Shown here: positions 43,864 through 52,699 of the stretch, in pieces | How positions within the stretch are numbered: the first letter of the stretch is position 1 | Layout: every line of letters starts with the position of its first letter | Assembly (NCBI GenBank): GCA_052144935.1 | Contig: JBKQPR010000315.1 | Coordinates: forward strand, 26,967-90,966 | Length of the DNA: 64,000 nt | Reading direction: 5' to 3' | From: JOPF133 sp052144935 | Lineage (GTDB): Bacteria > Acidobacteriota > Terriglobia > Bryobacterales > Bryobacteraceae | The notes under the pieces: generated by a model | What the model was told of the DNA's origin: nothing | Database searches by the model: none | What the model saw: the letters and a program-made list of their open reading frames with translations, nothing else | Made by a program: the position numbers and the translations under genes

Positions 43864-44655
43864 TCAGATGTAATCGTTTTCGATCGCCGCGATGGGCAGG
43901 CCGCTCGCGAATACCGCGTCGAAGTTGGCGTGCCGCTTCAGCGCGATCTCGCCAAACAGGTCTTTCTGCGTCACCATCACGGCCTGCATCCGCACCATTT
44001 CCAGCACCGCCAGAAACAGCGCGATCATGGCGCGGCGGGTAGGCTGCTGCTCGAAGATCCGCAGGATGAACACGGGCTGATCCGGGCCGCTCTCTTCGAA
44101 TTTCTCCCGCACATAGCGGATCATGTCCGCCACCGTCACATCGCCCGATTCCACTTCGTACGTGGGCCGCGTCTTGGCGCGCTCCAGCAGCTCGCCGAAG
44201 GCCTTCACCAGGTCGAAGAGCGTAATCGCCAGACCGGGATCTTCGTCCCCGGAGGCGAACGCCTTGATCTGCGGGTTCGACCAGACATTTTCCTCGATCA
44301 TGCGCTTCTGCTGCAACATCTCGGCCGCGTTCTTGAAGCGCTCATGCTCCAGCAGGCGGTTGACCAATTCCTGGCGCGGATCGTCGTCCCCGTCCTCGGC
44401 GGCGCTCAGCGCCGGATCGCGCGGCAGCAACATGCGCGATTTAATGTGAATCAGGGTGGCCGCCATGTACACGAACTCGGCGCCCAGATCGATATCCATC
44501 TCCCGCGCCTTCTCCATGTAGTCGAGGTACTGCGCGGTGATGGTGGCGATGGGGATATCCTTGATGTCCACCTGCTGCTTGCGAATCAGGTCCAGCAGCA
44601 GATCCAAGGGTCCCTCATAATGTTCCAAATGGATATTGAGAGGAGACGACGACAC
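43864..44655 (-). CDS. scpA: Segregation and condensation protein A (kleisin)
   Basis: 263 residues from a GTG. Kleisin subunit of bacterial condensin: the N-terminus (HLEHYEGPLDLLLDLIRKQQ, DIKDIPIATITAQYLDYM) binds the SMC neck; the C-terminal winged helix (RRAMIALFLAVLEMVRMQAV) binds the SMC head. The middle (MLLPRDPALSAAEDGDDDP) is the usual acidic linker. scpB starts two bases after the stop. It is divergent from the ABC operon, 100 bases away. Confidence 0.95.
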   Translation of the reverse strand: MSSSPLNIHLEHYEGPLDLLLDLIRKQQVDIKDIPIATITAQYLDYMEKAREMDIDLGAEFVYMAATLIHIKSRMLLPRDPALSAAEDGDDDPRQELVNRLLEHERFKNAAEMLQQKRMIEENVWSNPQIKAFASGDEDPGLAITLFDLVKAFGELLERAKTRPTYEVESGDVTVADMIRYVREKFEESGPDQPVFILRIFEQQPTRRAMIALFLAVLEMVRMQAVMVTQKDLFGEIALKRHANFDAVFASGLPIAAIENDYI

Positions 44656-44755
44656 TGCCTTTCACGATAACACGTCGCAGGGCCGCGCCTGCTCCCGCGT
44701 CTTCCCCGGCCTCCCCCGTGCCTCCAGTGCCACCCGTCTAACGTAAACTGGGGTG

Positions 44756-45505
44756 ATGTCTTCCCCCGCGATCCTGGTGCGCGACCTGAAGAAGTTCTAC
44801 GGCGCGAAGGCGGCTGTGGACGGGGTCGACCTGGAAGTGCCCCGCGGCTCTTTCTTCGGGTTCCTGGGTCCCAATGGGGCCGGCAAAACCACCACCATCC
44901 GGATGCTCACCGGCCTGATTCCCGCCGATAGCGGCTCCATCGAAATCCTCGGTTTCCGCCTGCCCCAGGACGAGTTGGAAATCAAGCGCCGCGTCGGCCT
45001 GGTGCCCGACGAATCCCTGCTGTTCGATCGCCTGACCGGCGCCGAGTTTCTGGAATTCGTAGGCCGCATGTACGGGCTGGACCGGTCTACCGCCATCGCG
45101 CGGGCCGGCCGGCTGCTGGATCTCTTCGAGGTGCAGGCCGGCCGCAAGCTGATCGGCGAATACTCCAAGGGCATGCGGAAGCGGGTTGCCATGGCCGCGT
45201 CGCTGATCCATCACCCCGAGTTATTTCTGATGGACGAGCCTTTCGAGGGTGTGGACGCCGTGGGCGCCCGGCTGATGAAGGATATCCTGCTGGACCAGGT
45301 GGCCCGCGGCGCCACCATCTTCCTCACCAGCCACGTGCTGGAAGTAGTGGAACGCCTGTGCGACCGCTGCGCCATCATCCAGAACGGCAGGATCGTCGTC
45401 AGCGGCACGCTGGCGGAATTGCGCTCGGGCGGTGAATCCCTGGAAGACGCCTTCGTGCGGGTGGTGGGCGCGGAGCGGCAGGGGGAGCTGCTCGACTGGC
45501 TATGA
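44756..45505 (+). CDS. ABC transporter ATP-binding protein
   Basis: 249 residues from the ATG at 44756 (a GTG three bases earlier is possible). Walker A FLGPNGAGKTTTIRMLTGL, Q-loop region VGLVPDESLLFD (a D-E in place of the more usual Q), signature YSKGMRKRVAMAASL, Walker B LFLMDEPFEGVD, and the switch His in FLTSHVLEV. It powers an ABC-2 type exporter with the permease that overlaps its stop by ATGA. Confidence 0.93.
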   Translation: MSSPAILVRDLKKFYGAKAAVDGVDLEVPRGSFFGFLGPNGAGKTTTIRMLTGLIPADSGSIEILGFRLPQDELEIKRRVGLVPDESLLFDRLTGAEFLEFVGRMYGLDRSTAIARAGRLLDLFEVQAGRKLIGEYSKGMRKRVAMAASLIHHPELFLMDEPFEGVDAVGARLMKDILLDQVARGATIFLTSHVLEVVERLCDRCAIIQNGRIVVSGTLAELRSGGESLEDAFVRVVGAERQGELLDWL

Positions 45506-47088
45506 TCGCGGCCATTCTGCGGGCATACTGGCTCTCGACGCGCATCGGCGCGGGGCGCGGCGCGGTCTTCGGCGCCATCACAGGCGTTCTGTGGTACGGC
45601 CTGTGGACCGGCGCGGCGGTTGCGGTAGGCGTGTTTCTCAGCCGCGCCGATGCCGCCACGGTAAGTGCGGCGGTCCCCCTGGGAATGCTGTTGGTGTGTT
45701 TCTACTGGCAGATCATCCCGGTGGTCTCCGCCAGCATGGGGGCTGGGCTGGACCTTCGCAAGCTGCTGCTGTACCCGCTGCCGCATCGCCAGCTTTTTCT
45801 GATCGAGCTGTTGCTGCGGCTCGCGAGCGGCGCGGAAATGGTGCTGGTGCTTTCGGGCGCCGCGGTGGGCCTGGTGGCCAACCGAAGTTACGGCGGCGCC
45901 GCCGCCCTGCCGCGAGTCATATTGCCTTTGCTGCTGTTCGTGCTCTTCAACGTCTTTGTGGCCTCGGGCATGCGCAGCCTGGTGGAACGGATCATGACGC
46001 GGCGCAAGGTGCGGGAGATCGCGGCCTTGATTCTGGCGCTGGTGTGGGGCTTGCCGCGTATGCTCTTCCGGACCGGCACGATTTCGAAGTCGTGGGGTGG
46101 GCCGGCCTCCGCACTGCAGCAGATCGGGTTGCCCTGGGCAGCGGCCTCGCAAACGGTGTTGGGTGAGTCCTGGTTCGCGATGCTCTGGCTGGCGCTGTGG
46201 GCGCTGGCCGCGCTGGCCTTTGCCCGCTGGCAGTTTGAGCGCAGCCTGCGCTATGACGCCCTGGCCATGCAGGCCACCCCTCTGGCCGGCCCGCGGCCTG
46301 TCTGGGCATCCCTGGCCGAGCGCCTTTACCGTTTTCCCGGGCTGTTTCTCCGCGATCCGCTGGCTGGGATTGTAGAAAAGGAGTTGCGCTCGCTGGCCCG
46401 CACGCCGCGCTTCCGCATGGTGTTCATTATGGGGTTTACCTTCGGTCTGATGGTTTGGTTTCCCAGCATGATCAGCCGCCACGAATCGCAGTCGGCTCCA
46501 TCCCCTTACTTCCTGCCGACTGTCTGTCTGTACGCCTTGACCCTGCTGGGGCAGGTCACCTATTGGAACTGCTTCGGATTCGATCGCGGGGCCACGGCGC
46601 TCTACTTTGTGGCGCCGCAACCTATCCGCCAGACCCTGCTGGGTAAGAACGTCGCCGCTCTCCTGTTTATCTATCTGGAAGTGCTGATCCTGACCCTCGT
46701 GACGGCTATCTTACGCGTCATTCCGGCGTGGACCGGAGTTGCCGAGATGCTGGTAGTGGTGGGCATCTGTTCGCTCTACATGCTGGCGTTGGGTAACCTG
46801 AGTTCGGTGAACTATCCCAGGGCGTTGACCGCGGAACGAGCTACTCAGGGGGCCCGTGGCGGCGCGCGCTTCCAGGGGTTGATCTTCCTGTTTTACCCCG
46901 TTACCCTGCTGCCGGTTTTCTTGGCATATCTGGCGCGTTATGCCTTTGACAGCCAGTTGGCCTTCGTCCTGGTGCTGGCGATTGCCGCGATGATCGGTGG
47001 AGTACTGTACGGAATTGCGATGGAGTCGGCCGTGAGCACCGCCCGCCACCGCCGCGAAGCGATTCTCGCGGAACTGTCGCGGACTTGA
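45502..47088 (+). CDS. ABC-2 type transporter membrane protein
   Basis: 528 residues with about twelve hydrophobic segments, for example VLWYGLWTGAAVAVGVFL, LPLLLFVLFNVFVASGM, YALTLLGQVTYWNCFG and LAFVLVLAIAAMIGGVLYGI. The double-length membrane part suggests two six-helix halves in one chain, so the transporter probably has one permease per pair of ATPases. Substrate unknown. Coupled to the ATPase gene. Confidence 0.85.
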   Translation: MIAAILRAYWLSTRIGAGRGAVFGAITGVLWYGLWTGAAVAVGVFLSRADAATVSAAVPLGMLLVCFYWQIIPVVSASMGAGLDLRKLLLYPLPHRQLFLIELLLRLASGAEMVLVLSGAAVGLVANRSYGGAAALPRVILPLLLFVLFNVFVASGMRSLVERIMTRRKVREIAALILALVWGLPRMLFRTGTISKSWGGPASALQQIGLPWAAASQTVLGESWFAMLWLALWALAALAFARWQFERSLRYDALAMQATPLAGPRPVWASLAERLYRFPGLFLRDPLAGIVEKELRSLARTPRFRMVFIMGFTFGLMVWFPSMISRHESQSAPSPYFLPTVCLYALTLLGQVTYWNCFGFDRGATALYFVAPQPIRQTLLGKNVAALLFIYLEVLILTLVTAILRVIPAWTGVAEMLVVVGICSLYMLALGNLSSVNYPRALTAERATQGARGGARFQGLIFLFYPVTLLPVFLAYLARYAFDSQLAFVLVLAIAAMIGGVLYGIAMESAVSTARHRREAILAELSRT

Positions 47089-47308
47089 CCCGCGGCGCTC
47101 CCGGCGGAATCGCGCGGCGGACCAATTGACAACGGTCCGGGGGCGCCTTGTTGCGGCCAGACCAGCCATGCAGGTGCCGCACGTTGGAATTGGACTTCCG
47201 CCGGCCAGTATGGGCAATTCAAGCCATCGCGGAATACTCCCCTGCTTGGAGATTCTCGACCGGGAAGTCCTCTGCCCAAGCCCGCTGATCGTCAAGCCAC
47301 CCAGCCGG

Positions 47309-47578
47309 TTATGCTCCGGCCTTGGCAGCCTGAGCTTTGCGATGTGCGGCCCAACGTTTCCTCTGCGCCGCGGCGATGCGCCGCCGCGCGGCCGCGCTAA
47401 GTACTCGCTTGGTCCGCGCAGGTTTTTCGCTGGAAGCCGCCGCGGAGGAGGAAGCACGGCCCTTTAGTTGAGCTTGAATCTCGCGGATCTTCTCTTCAAT
47501 CTTCTTCTGTTCGATTTGATAGCCGACCAGCGCCATCTGCAGTGTGCTTAGGTCGCCTACACTTTTGGATCTTGGCAT
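47309..47578 (-). CDS. Small basic protein with histone H1-like tail
   Basis: 89 residues from the ATG after GAAGGTG. The N-terminal half (LQMALVGYQIEQKKIEEKIREIQAQL) is a likely coiled coil; the C-terminal half (KRVLSAAARRRIAAAQRKRW and on) is Lys/Arg/Ala-rich, like H1-type DNA-binding tails. Such proteins may bind DNA. Stands alone, divergent from dtd with 65 bases between. Confidence 0.7.
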   Translation of the reverse strand: MPRSKSVGDLSTLQMALVGYQIEQKKIEEKIREIQAQLKGRASSSAAASSEKPARTKRVLSAAARRRIAAAQRKRWAAHRKAQAAKAGA

Positions 47579-47643
47579 GGTTTTCACCTTCGCACACTAT
47601 ATCATAAGGAAGTAGCGACACACACAATAATTAAGTTGGAACC

Positions 47644-48138
47644 ATGCGATTAGTTCTACAACGGGTCACAGAGGCCCGCGTGATCGTTCAAGAATGTACT
47701 GTAGGCTCTATACAAGCTGGACTGCTGGTTCTGTTGGGGGTGTCCAAGACCGACACACGGGCCGACGCCGACTATCTAATAAAGAAAATGTTGGATGTGC
47801 GCATCTTTCCGGATGATGCCGGAAGGATGAACCGGAATGTGCAGGAAATTGGCGGAGCTATCCTGATCGTTTCTCAGTTTACGCTGTTGGCCGACTGCCG
47901 CAAAGGGCGGCGTCCCAGTTTCGATCGGGCCGCGCCGCCGGAACAGGCGCTGGACCTTTATAACTACTTTGTGGCCGAGGCCAGGCGCAGCGCCCTCCAG
48001 GTAGAAACTGGCATTTTCCAGGCGTCCATGAAGGTGTCTCTGGTCAACGACGGCCCCGTCACCCTGGTGATCGATTCCACGGAAGCAACCGGGACGCATT
48101 CAGAGCCGCGACCGTCAGGGAGCGGTGCGTCCCTCTAG
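47644..48138 (+). CDS. dtd: D-aminoacyl-tRNA deacylase
   Basis: 164 residues. It removes D-amino acids from mischarged tRNA. Motifs: MRLVLQRVTEARVIV, the SQFTLLADCRKGRRPSF block (the SQxTL catalytic segment) and NDGPVTLVID (the NxGPVT segment, with Asp in place of the usual x). The normal end is at VIDS near residue 149; the last 14 residues (EATGTHSEPRPSGSG) come from a family-C repeat arm at 48101-48123 read in frame, a clear appended tail. Confidence 0.95.
   Translation: MRLVLQRVTEARVIVQECTVGSIQAGLLVLLGVSKTDTRADADYLIKKMLDVRIFPDDAGRMNRNVQEIGGAILIVSQFTLLADCRKGRRPSFDRAAPPEQALDLYNYFVAEARRSALQVETGIFQASMKVSLVNDGPVTLVIDSTEATGTHSEPRPSGSGASL
48101..48123 (+). repeat. Family-C 23-bp arm fused to the end of dtd
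   Basis: Identical to the second arm of the inverted repeat at 23609-23631, here as a single arm and translated as SEPRPSGS at the end of dtd. Confidence 0.85.
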
Positions 48139-48215
48139 GCCCTCGACCCGTATTGATTCGGTGCGATTCCGAAATCGCTCTCTCAGAAGCGGTGAAAAAA
48201 TCGCTGGGATCGCCA

Positions 48216-48298
48216 GGTTGACAGACGAAAGCGTCTGTCCCACCTTGCTGCTTAAATACTTGCGGGGCATGTGGGGCAGGCGCTTTCGCCTGCCAACC
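48216..48298. repeat. REPIN-like inverted pair of REP hairpins
   Basis: First unit 48216-48244 (GGTTGACAGACG, GAAA-type loop, CGTCTGTCCCACC), 26-base spacer, second unit 48271-48298 (GTGGGGCAGGCG, TTTC loop, CGCCTGCCAACC) in the opposite orientation. Same design as 12523-12604. Confidence 0.8.
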
Positions 48299-48339
48299 GA
48301 TTTTTCCTAGCTTCAAAGTTCGCGGCTCGGAACGGAGCC

Positions 48340-48357
48340 GGGCCCAGTGGGCACCCC
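48340..48357 (+). repeat. 18-bp cassette, copy 6 (GGGCCCAGTGGGCACCCC)
   Basis: Free-standing intergenic copy about 40 bases from the REPIN-like pair. Confidence 0.75.
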
Positions 48358-48477
48358 GAGAGAGAGCGGTTCTCGCAGGAGGCACGACACCTCGCGGCCG
48401 GAGACCTAGGCCATGGGCCAACCCGTCCACGGAGCTGTACTGTGCAGGCGATTGAGCGGCCTTTACCTGGCTCGCCC

Positions 48478-49824
48478 TTATTGCCGGCTGTTGTATTTCT
48501 CGTACAGGCGGGTCTGCTTGTTGGTCAGGGCCACTTCCCTGCCCTTGATGTACAGGTGCTTGACTTGCGTTTGGATTTCCAGCGGGTCGCCGTCGGTCAC
48601 CACCAGATCCGCCACTTTGCCCTTTTCCACCGATCCCAGTTTGTCGCCCGCGCCCCAAATCTCCGCCGCGTTGATGGTTACGGCCTTCAGCGCTTCGTCG
48701 TAAGGCAATCCAAACCCCACCGCGGTGGCCGCCTGGTAAGGCAGGTTCCGCACAAACTCGTTGTCGAAAGTGCCAAATGCGAACTTCACACCCGCCTTAT
48801 ATGCTTCCAATGGCAGGGTAAAGGCTTCGTCGTAGGGGCTGTCTTCGGTCTCGGGCAGGGCCAGGGTCCGGCCGAAGATCACTGGGATATTCTTGGCCTT
48901 CAGCTCGGCCGCGGCTTTACCCAGCTCGCGAGGCTGCAAAATCACGATCCTGATGTTCTGTTTTTCGGCAAACGCGATGGCATCGTGAATCGCCGAAACG
49001 CGGCTTGCGGACACCGCCACCGGGACCTTTCTTTCCAGCACCGGCAGCATGGCCTCGAATTTCAGATCGCGCACGAATCCCTGGAGATTGGCCGCGCGCG
49101 CCTTCTGGTATTTTCTGGCGTCGTCGAAGAAGTCCGCGAGCTTGGCAATCTGCTGCTCATAGGTGCGCCTGGCTTGCGTGTAACTGCCGCCGGCCGCGCC
49201 GGGGATCAATTCCGGCCCGAAATCCGGATTGCCTCCGCCGCCGCGCCCGCCCCGCCCGGCGATGGCCGGGAAAATCAGGTGCATAGCCGCGCTGCGGTTG
49301 ATTTCCATATCTTCCCAAGTCCACCCATCGGTGTGAATCAAGGCCGCCTGGCCCGAGATCAACTGGCGTTCGCCGCCGCCGAACCGGCCGCCTCCACCGC
49401 CTCCGCCGCCGCCCGACGAGGGAAAGGTCATCACGCTGGTAATCCCATTGACCCGCACCACTCCGAAGTGCTCGCTCTCCGGATTCACCGCCACGAGGGC
49501 CTTCAGTTGAGGCATGAACTCGCCCAGTTCCCCGGTATCCACCGTCTCGCGCACGGCCGAGATTTCCGACAAGCCCAGCTCGGTTCCCGAATCCAGCATC
49601 CCCGGATATACCCGCAGACCCTTGGCCTCCACTACGCGCACTCCCTTGGCCGGTGCGATCTTAGCGCCGATCTCGGCGATCTTGCCATCCTGGATCAAAA
49701 CCGACACGGCCTTGATCGGCGCGCCGGTCACCGGATATACATCGGCGTTGCGAATCAGGATCGTCTCATTGGATGCCGCGCCCGCGGCCGCCACGCACCC
49801 GAATAGGATTGCCGCCAGTTTCAT
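48478..49824 (-). CDS. Secreted amidohydrolase-fold protein lacking the HxH motif (third of trio)
   Basis: 448 residues with a signal peptide (MKLAAILFGCVAAAGAAS). The amidohydrolase fold is visible (ILIRNADVYPVTGAPIKAVS, VEAKGLRVYPGMLDSGTELG, AAEIWGAGDKLGSVEKGKVA). The usual PGxIDxHxH metal segment is PGMLDSGTELG here, with no His, so at least one metal site is lost. The last metal Asp region (FAFGTFDNEF) remains. Glycine-rich loops (SSGGGGGGGGG, AGRGGRGGGGN) interrupt the barrel. Overlaps the middle amidohydrolase by four bases. Possibly a non-catalytic subunit. Confidence 0.85.
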   Translation of the reverse strand: MKLAAILFGCVAAAGAASNETILIRNADVYPVTGAPIKAVSVLIQDGKIAEIGAKIAPAKGVRVVEAKGLRVYPGMLDSGTELGLSEISAVRETVDTGELGEFMPQLKALVAVNPESEHFGVVRVNGITSVMTFPSSGGGGGGGGGRFGGGERQLISGQAALIHTDGWTWEDMEINRSAAMHLIFPAIAGRGGRGGGGNPDFGPELIPGAAGGSYTQARRTYEQQIAKLADFFDDARKYQKARAANLQGFVRDLKFEAMLPVLERKVPVAVSASRVSAIHDAIAFAEKQNIRIVILQPRELGKAAAELKAKNIPVIFGRTLALPETEDSPYDEAFTLPLEAYKAGVKFAFGTFDNEFVRNLPYQAATAVGFGLPYDEALKAVTINAAEIWGAGDKLGSVEKGKVADLVVTDGDPLEIQTQVKHLYIKGREVALTNKQTRLYEKYNSRQ

Positions 49825-51194
49825 TGTGCCTGTCCCCCTTGCCCGCCACGCCCTCCGGGCCCACGGCCGCCCCGGCCGGGCTGACTCTGCTTCTCTTTGT
49901 CGATGAGCCTCTGCTTTTCGGCCTGCTTGGCGGCGCGGCCGCTGACTTCCGTGTCGCGGTCGAAGTACACCGTGCCATCGATCAACACCTTTTGCACCTT
50001 GGCATAATCCGACAGCGGGAACTTATCGTAGATCACCAGATCGGCGTCCTTGCCGGGTTCGATCGATCCTACGCGGTTGTCGATCCCCAGTTGCTTGGCG
50101 GGATTGATCGTCACCAGCGACAAAGCTTCGGTCTCGGTCAGGCCGCCGTACTTCATGGCCTTGCCGGCTTCGGTGTTGAGGTGCCGCATCAGCTCGGCGT
50201 CGTCGCTGTTGACGCTCACCACGATGCCCCTCTTGACCATCATGGCCGTGTTATAAGGGATCGCGTCGAAGGCCTCCACTTTGTAAGACCACCAGTCGCT
50301 GAAAGTCGAAGCGCCCGCGCCGTGGGCCGCAATCTCGTCGGCCACCTTGTAACCCTCCAGCACGTGCTGCAACGTCCGGATCTTGAATCCGTAATCGTCC
50401 GCCACCCGGAGCAACATCAGGATCTCGTCGGCCCGGTAGCAATGCGCATGCACATAGCGCTTGCCCTCCAGCACCTCTTTCAATGGCTCCAGCTTCAAAT
50501 CCGTGCGCGGCGGAATCGGCGGATGCTCCCCGCGGGCGACCTTGGCGTTGTACTCGTCCCACTCCGCCTTATACGCCTTGGCCTCGTTGAAGGCTTCGCG
50601 AATGGTGTCCTCCACGCCCATGCGGGTGGCGGGATAGCGCGCCTGCACCGTGGTTCCGGCGGCGCCGCGCCCGCCCTGCGGATTACCGGCGCGTTTCGGA
50701 TTCTCGCCCAGCGCGAACTTGATGCCCGGCACCGCGCCTTCGAAAATCAGCGATTGCGCGTCTTTGCCCCACCGCATCTTGATGGGCAGGGTGCAGCCGC
50801 CGATCGCGTTGGCCGACCCGTGCAGGATGTTGGCCGTCGTCACGCCTCCGGCCAGGGCGCGGTAAATGGAGATATCTTCGGGGTTCAGCACATCCCGGAT
50901 ATTCACCATCGACGATACCGATACGCTGCCCTCGTTGACCCCTCCATCCACCGCGATGTGCGAGTGGCAGTCGATGATTCCCGGAATCACGTACTGGTTG
51001 GCGGCGTCGATCGTAGTGGCGCCCGCCGGCACCATGACTTTCTCGCCCACCTCCACGATCTTTCCGTCCCGGATGACAATGGCGCCCTTGATGGTGCCCT
51101 TGGTGACGGTCATCACCGTGGCATTTTGAATCACGATGGTCTCAGCGCCCGCGGGCGCCAGCGCGGCCAGCGCCGCGAGCAACAGTTTCCTCAT
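49821..51194 (-). CDS. Secreted amidohydrolase (middle of trio, metal site intact)
   Basis: 457 residues with a signal peptide (MRKLLLAALAALAPAGAE). Imidazolonepropionase/prolidase-like amidohydrolase: AIVIRDGKIVEVGEKV, YVIPGIIDCHSHIAV (metal HxH), RYVHAHCYRADEIL (metal His), LQHVLEGYKVADEIAAHG (His), GIVVSVNSDDAELMRH (Asp), and the C-terminal GSIEPGKDADLVIYD. All metal ligands are present, unlike in its two neighbours. The C-terminus is an RGG-rich tail. Likely the active member of a three-subunit exported enzyme. Confidence 0.9.
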   Translation of the reverse strand: MRKLLLAALAALAPAGAETIVIQNATVMTVTKGTIKGAIVIRDGKIVEVGEKVMVPAGATTIDAANQYVIPGIIDCHSHIAVDGGVNEGSVSVSSMVNIRDVLNPEDISIYRALAGGVTTANILHGSANAIGGCTLPIKMRWGKDAQSLIFEGAVPGIKFALGENPKRAGNPQGGRGAAGTTVQARYPATRMGVEDTIREAFNEAKAYKAEWDEYNAKVARGEHPPIPPRTDLKLEPLKEVLEGKRYVHAHCYRADEILMLLRVADDYGFKIRTLQHVLEGYKVADEIAAHGAGASTFSDWWSYKVEAFDAIPYNTAMMVKRGIVVSVNSDDAELMRHLNTEAGKAMKYGGLTETEALSLVTINPAKQLGIDNRVGSIEPGKDADLVIYDKFPLSDYAKVQKVLIDGTVYFDRDTEVSGRAAKQAEKQRLIDKEKQSQPGRGGRGPGGRGGQGGQAQ

Positions 51195-52588
51195 CGATTT
51201 CCTCCCGGCTCGTCCGTGGCCGTTCCCCGCCCGCCAGTGGCCTCGGCCGCGGGAGTGTACTTCTTGCCATCCACGAAAATCATCTGGATGGTCGTGCGGT
51301 CGTCGAAGATTTCGCCCTTGGTCACCAGCAGATTGGCGATCTTACCTTGGTCGATGCTGCCCATGCGGTCCGCCACGCCGTAGATCTCGGCCGGCGAGAG
51401 CGTCAGGGAGCGCACCGCATCCTCGCGGCTGAGTCCGGCGTCGATGGCCTTTTTCACGGCCCGCTGTATCTCGCGCGGCTGGTCCAGTCCGTCGGTGTAC
51501 AGCGCGAACCGCACGCCCGCTTTCTGCAGCAGGGCCGGCGCTCCGGGCGCTTTATCGCGCTGCTCCAGGGTCCGCAGCGAGTCCGTGTCTTCCGGGTTGG
51601 CGTCGCGCGGAGCCTCCGGCCAGCGCATGCTGACCAGCACCGGCGCGGCCATCTTCTTCAGCAACTCGACGGCTTCGGGGCGGTAAGCCTCGCGCCCGCC
51701 GTAAATCACCACCGGCTGCTTGAGTTCCGCGGCGAACCTCAGCATGCGGTCGATCTCCACCAGCCGGTTGGCCGGGAAAAGAATCCGTTTGGATGCCAGT
51801 ACGCCTTCCAGTGCGCGATCGTACGCCGGCCGCTCCATGCCGCGCGGATCCTTGGCATAAACGTCTTTCACCAATTGATAGTGCGCGGCGTCCAGATAGA
51901 TCTGGCGGATGTACGCAATCACGCCCATCAGCGCACCGGGAAAGCCGCCTCCGCCTCCGCCGCCTCCGAACCCGCCGCCCCGCGAGAGCGAGATGTACTG
52001 GCCCAGCGCCGGGACTACCACCATGTCGCCCGCCTTCTCACCGCCGATTAAGTCGATCAGCGAACCCTGGCCGGCGAAGATGCCGCGGGTGGGGAATGTG
52101 GCGGTGGTGGTGAAGCCCGCGCTGCGCACCGTCTCGATGCGGCGGTCGGTGGCTTGCAATTCGTCGGCGGCTAACAGCCAACTGGTGGTGGCGGGCCGGT
52201 CCTCCGGGCCCCGGGCGCGCTCCGCGGGGGCCGCTGGGGTGGTTGCGGGAGTGGCCGGCGTCGTGGTGACCGCCGCGCCCCGGCCTCCGCGCCCACCCGT
52301 GGCGGCGGGGGTGGTGGCCGCGCCCGCGATCCCCACGCTGCTCAAAGGATCGATCAGCCCGGGGTAGACCGTGAGACCTTCCCCCGCCACGATCCACGCG
52401 CCGGCGGGTGGTTGCACATTCTCCCCGACCGCTTCAATCAATCCGTTGCGGACCACTACCGTGCCCTTGGCGATGGTGGGCCCGCTGACCCTCACGATCT
52501 TCGCGTTGACGATCGCCACGATTGTGGGAGACCCCGCCCAAGCGGAGGCGCAAACGAGAAGCAGCCCTGTTACAAGTTTTCTGGTCAT
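51191..52588 (-). CDS. Secreted amidohydrolase-fold protein lacking the HxH motif (first of trio)
   Basis: 465 residues, the first gene transcribed in the trio. The signal peptide (TRKLVTGLLLVCASAWAGS) precedes an amidohydrolase fold (GTVVVRNGLIEAVGENV, EGLTVYPGLIDPLSSVG, GSIDQGKIANLLVTKGEI). The metal segment PGLIDxHxH is PGLIDPLSSVG here: both His are lost. Glycine/threonine-rich inserts include a nine-Gly loop (GGGFGGGGGGGGFPG). The next gene overlaps the stop by four bases. It may be structural or regulatory for the middle enzyme. Confidence 0.85.
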   Translation of the reverse strand: MTRKLVTGLLLVCASAWAGSPTIVAIVNAKIVRVSGPTIAKGTVVVRNGLIEAVGENVQPPAGAWIVAGEGLTVYPGLIDPLSSVGIAGAATTPAATGGRGGRGAAVTTTPATPATTPAAPAERARGPEDRPATTSWLLAADELQATDRRIETVRSAGFTTTATFPTRGIFAGQGSLIDLIGGEKAGDMVVVPALGQYISLSRGGGFGGGGGGGGFPGALMGVIAYIRQIYLDAAHYQLVKDVYAKDPRGMERPAYDRALEGVLASKRILFPANRLVEIDRMLRFAAELKQPVVIYGGREAYRPEAVELLKKMAAPVLVSMRWPEAPRDANPEDTDSLRTLEQRDKAPGAPALLQKAGVRFALYTDGLDQPREIQRAVKKAIDAGLSREDAVRSLTLSPAEIYGVADRMGSIDQGKIANLLVTKGEIFDDRTTIQMIFVDGKKYTPAAEATGGRGTATDEPGGNR

Positions 52589-52688
52589 ATGGCAGACGGC
52601 TATTATATACCCCGCGGCGCGGCAGGGTGGTCCTATATGGCGCGCTAGAGCGCAGTCAGGTTACAAATGGCAACTGCCGTTCCTCCCT

Positions 52689-52694
52689 TATACT
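52689..52694 (+). promoter_or_regulatory. -10 box of purM, leaderless start suspected
   Basis: TATACT at 52689-52694, five bases before the TTG at 52700. Transcription would start at about the start codon, and no Shine-Dalgarno sequence is present. No good -35 box is visible at 17 bases. Confidence 0.45.
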
Positions 52695-52699
52695 GAAAT

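Larger units (their letters stand above)
48139..48477. other. Repeat-filled spacer between dtd and amidohydrolase genes
   Basis: No gene. It holds a REPIN-like pair (48216-48298) and a copy of the 18-bp cassette (48340-48357). The dtd and amidohydrolase genes converge here. Confidence 0.75.
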
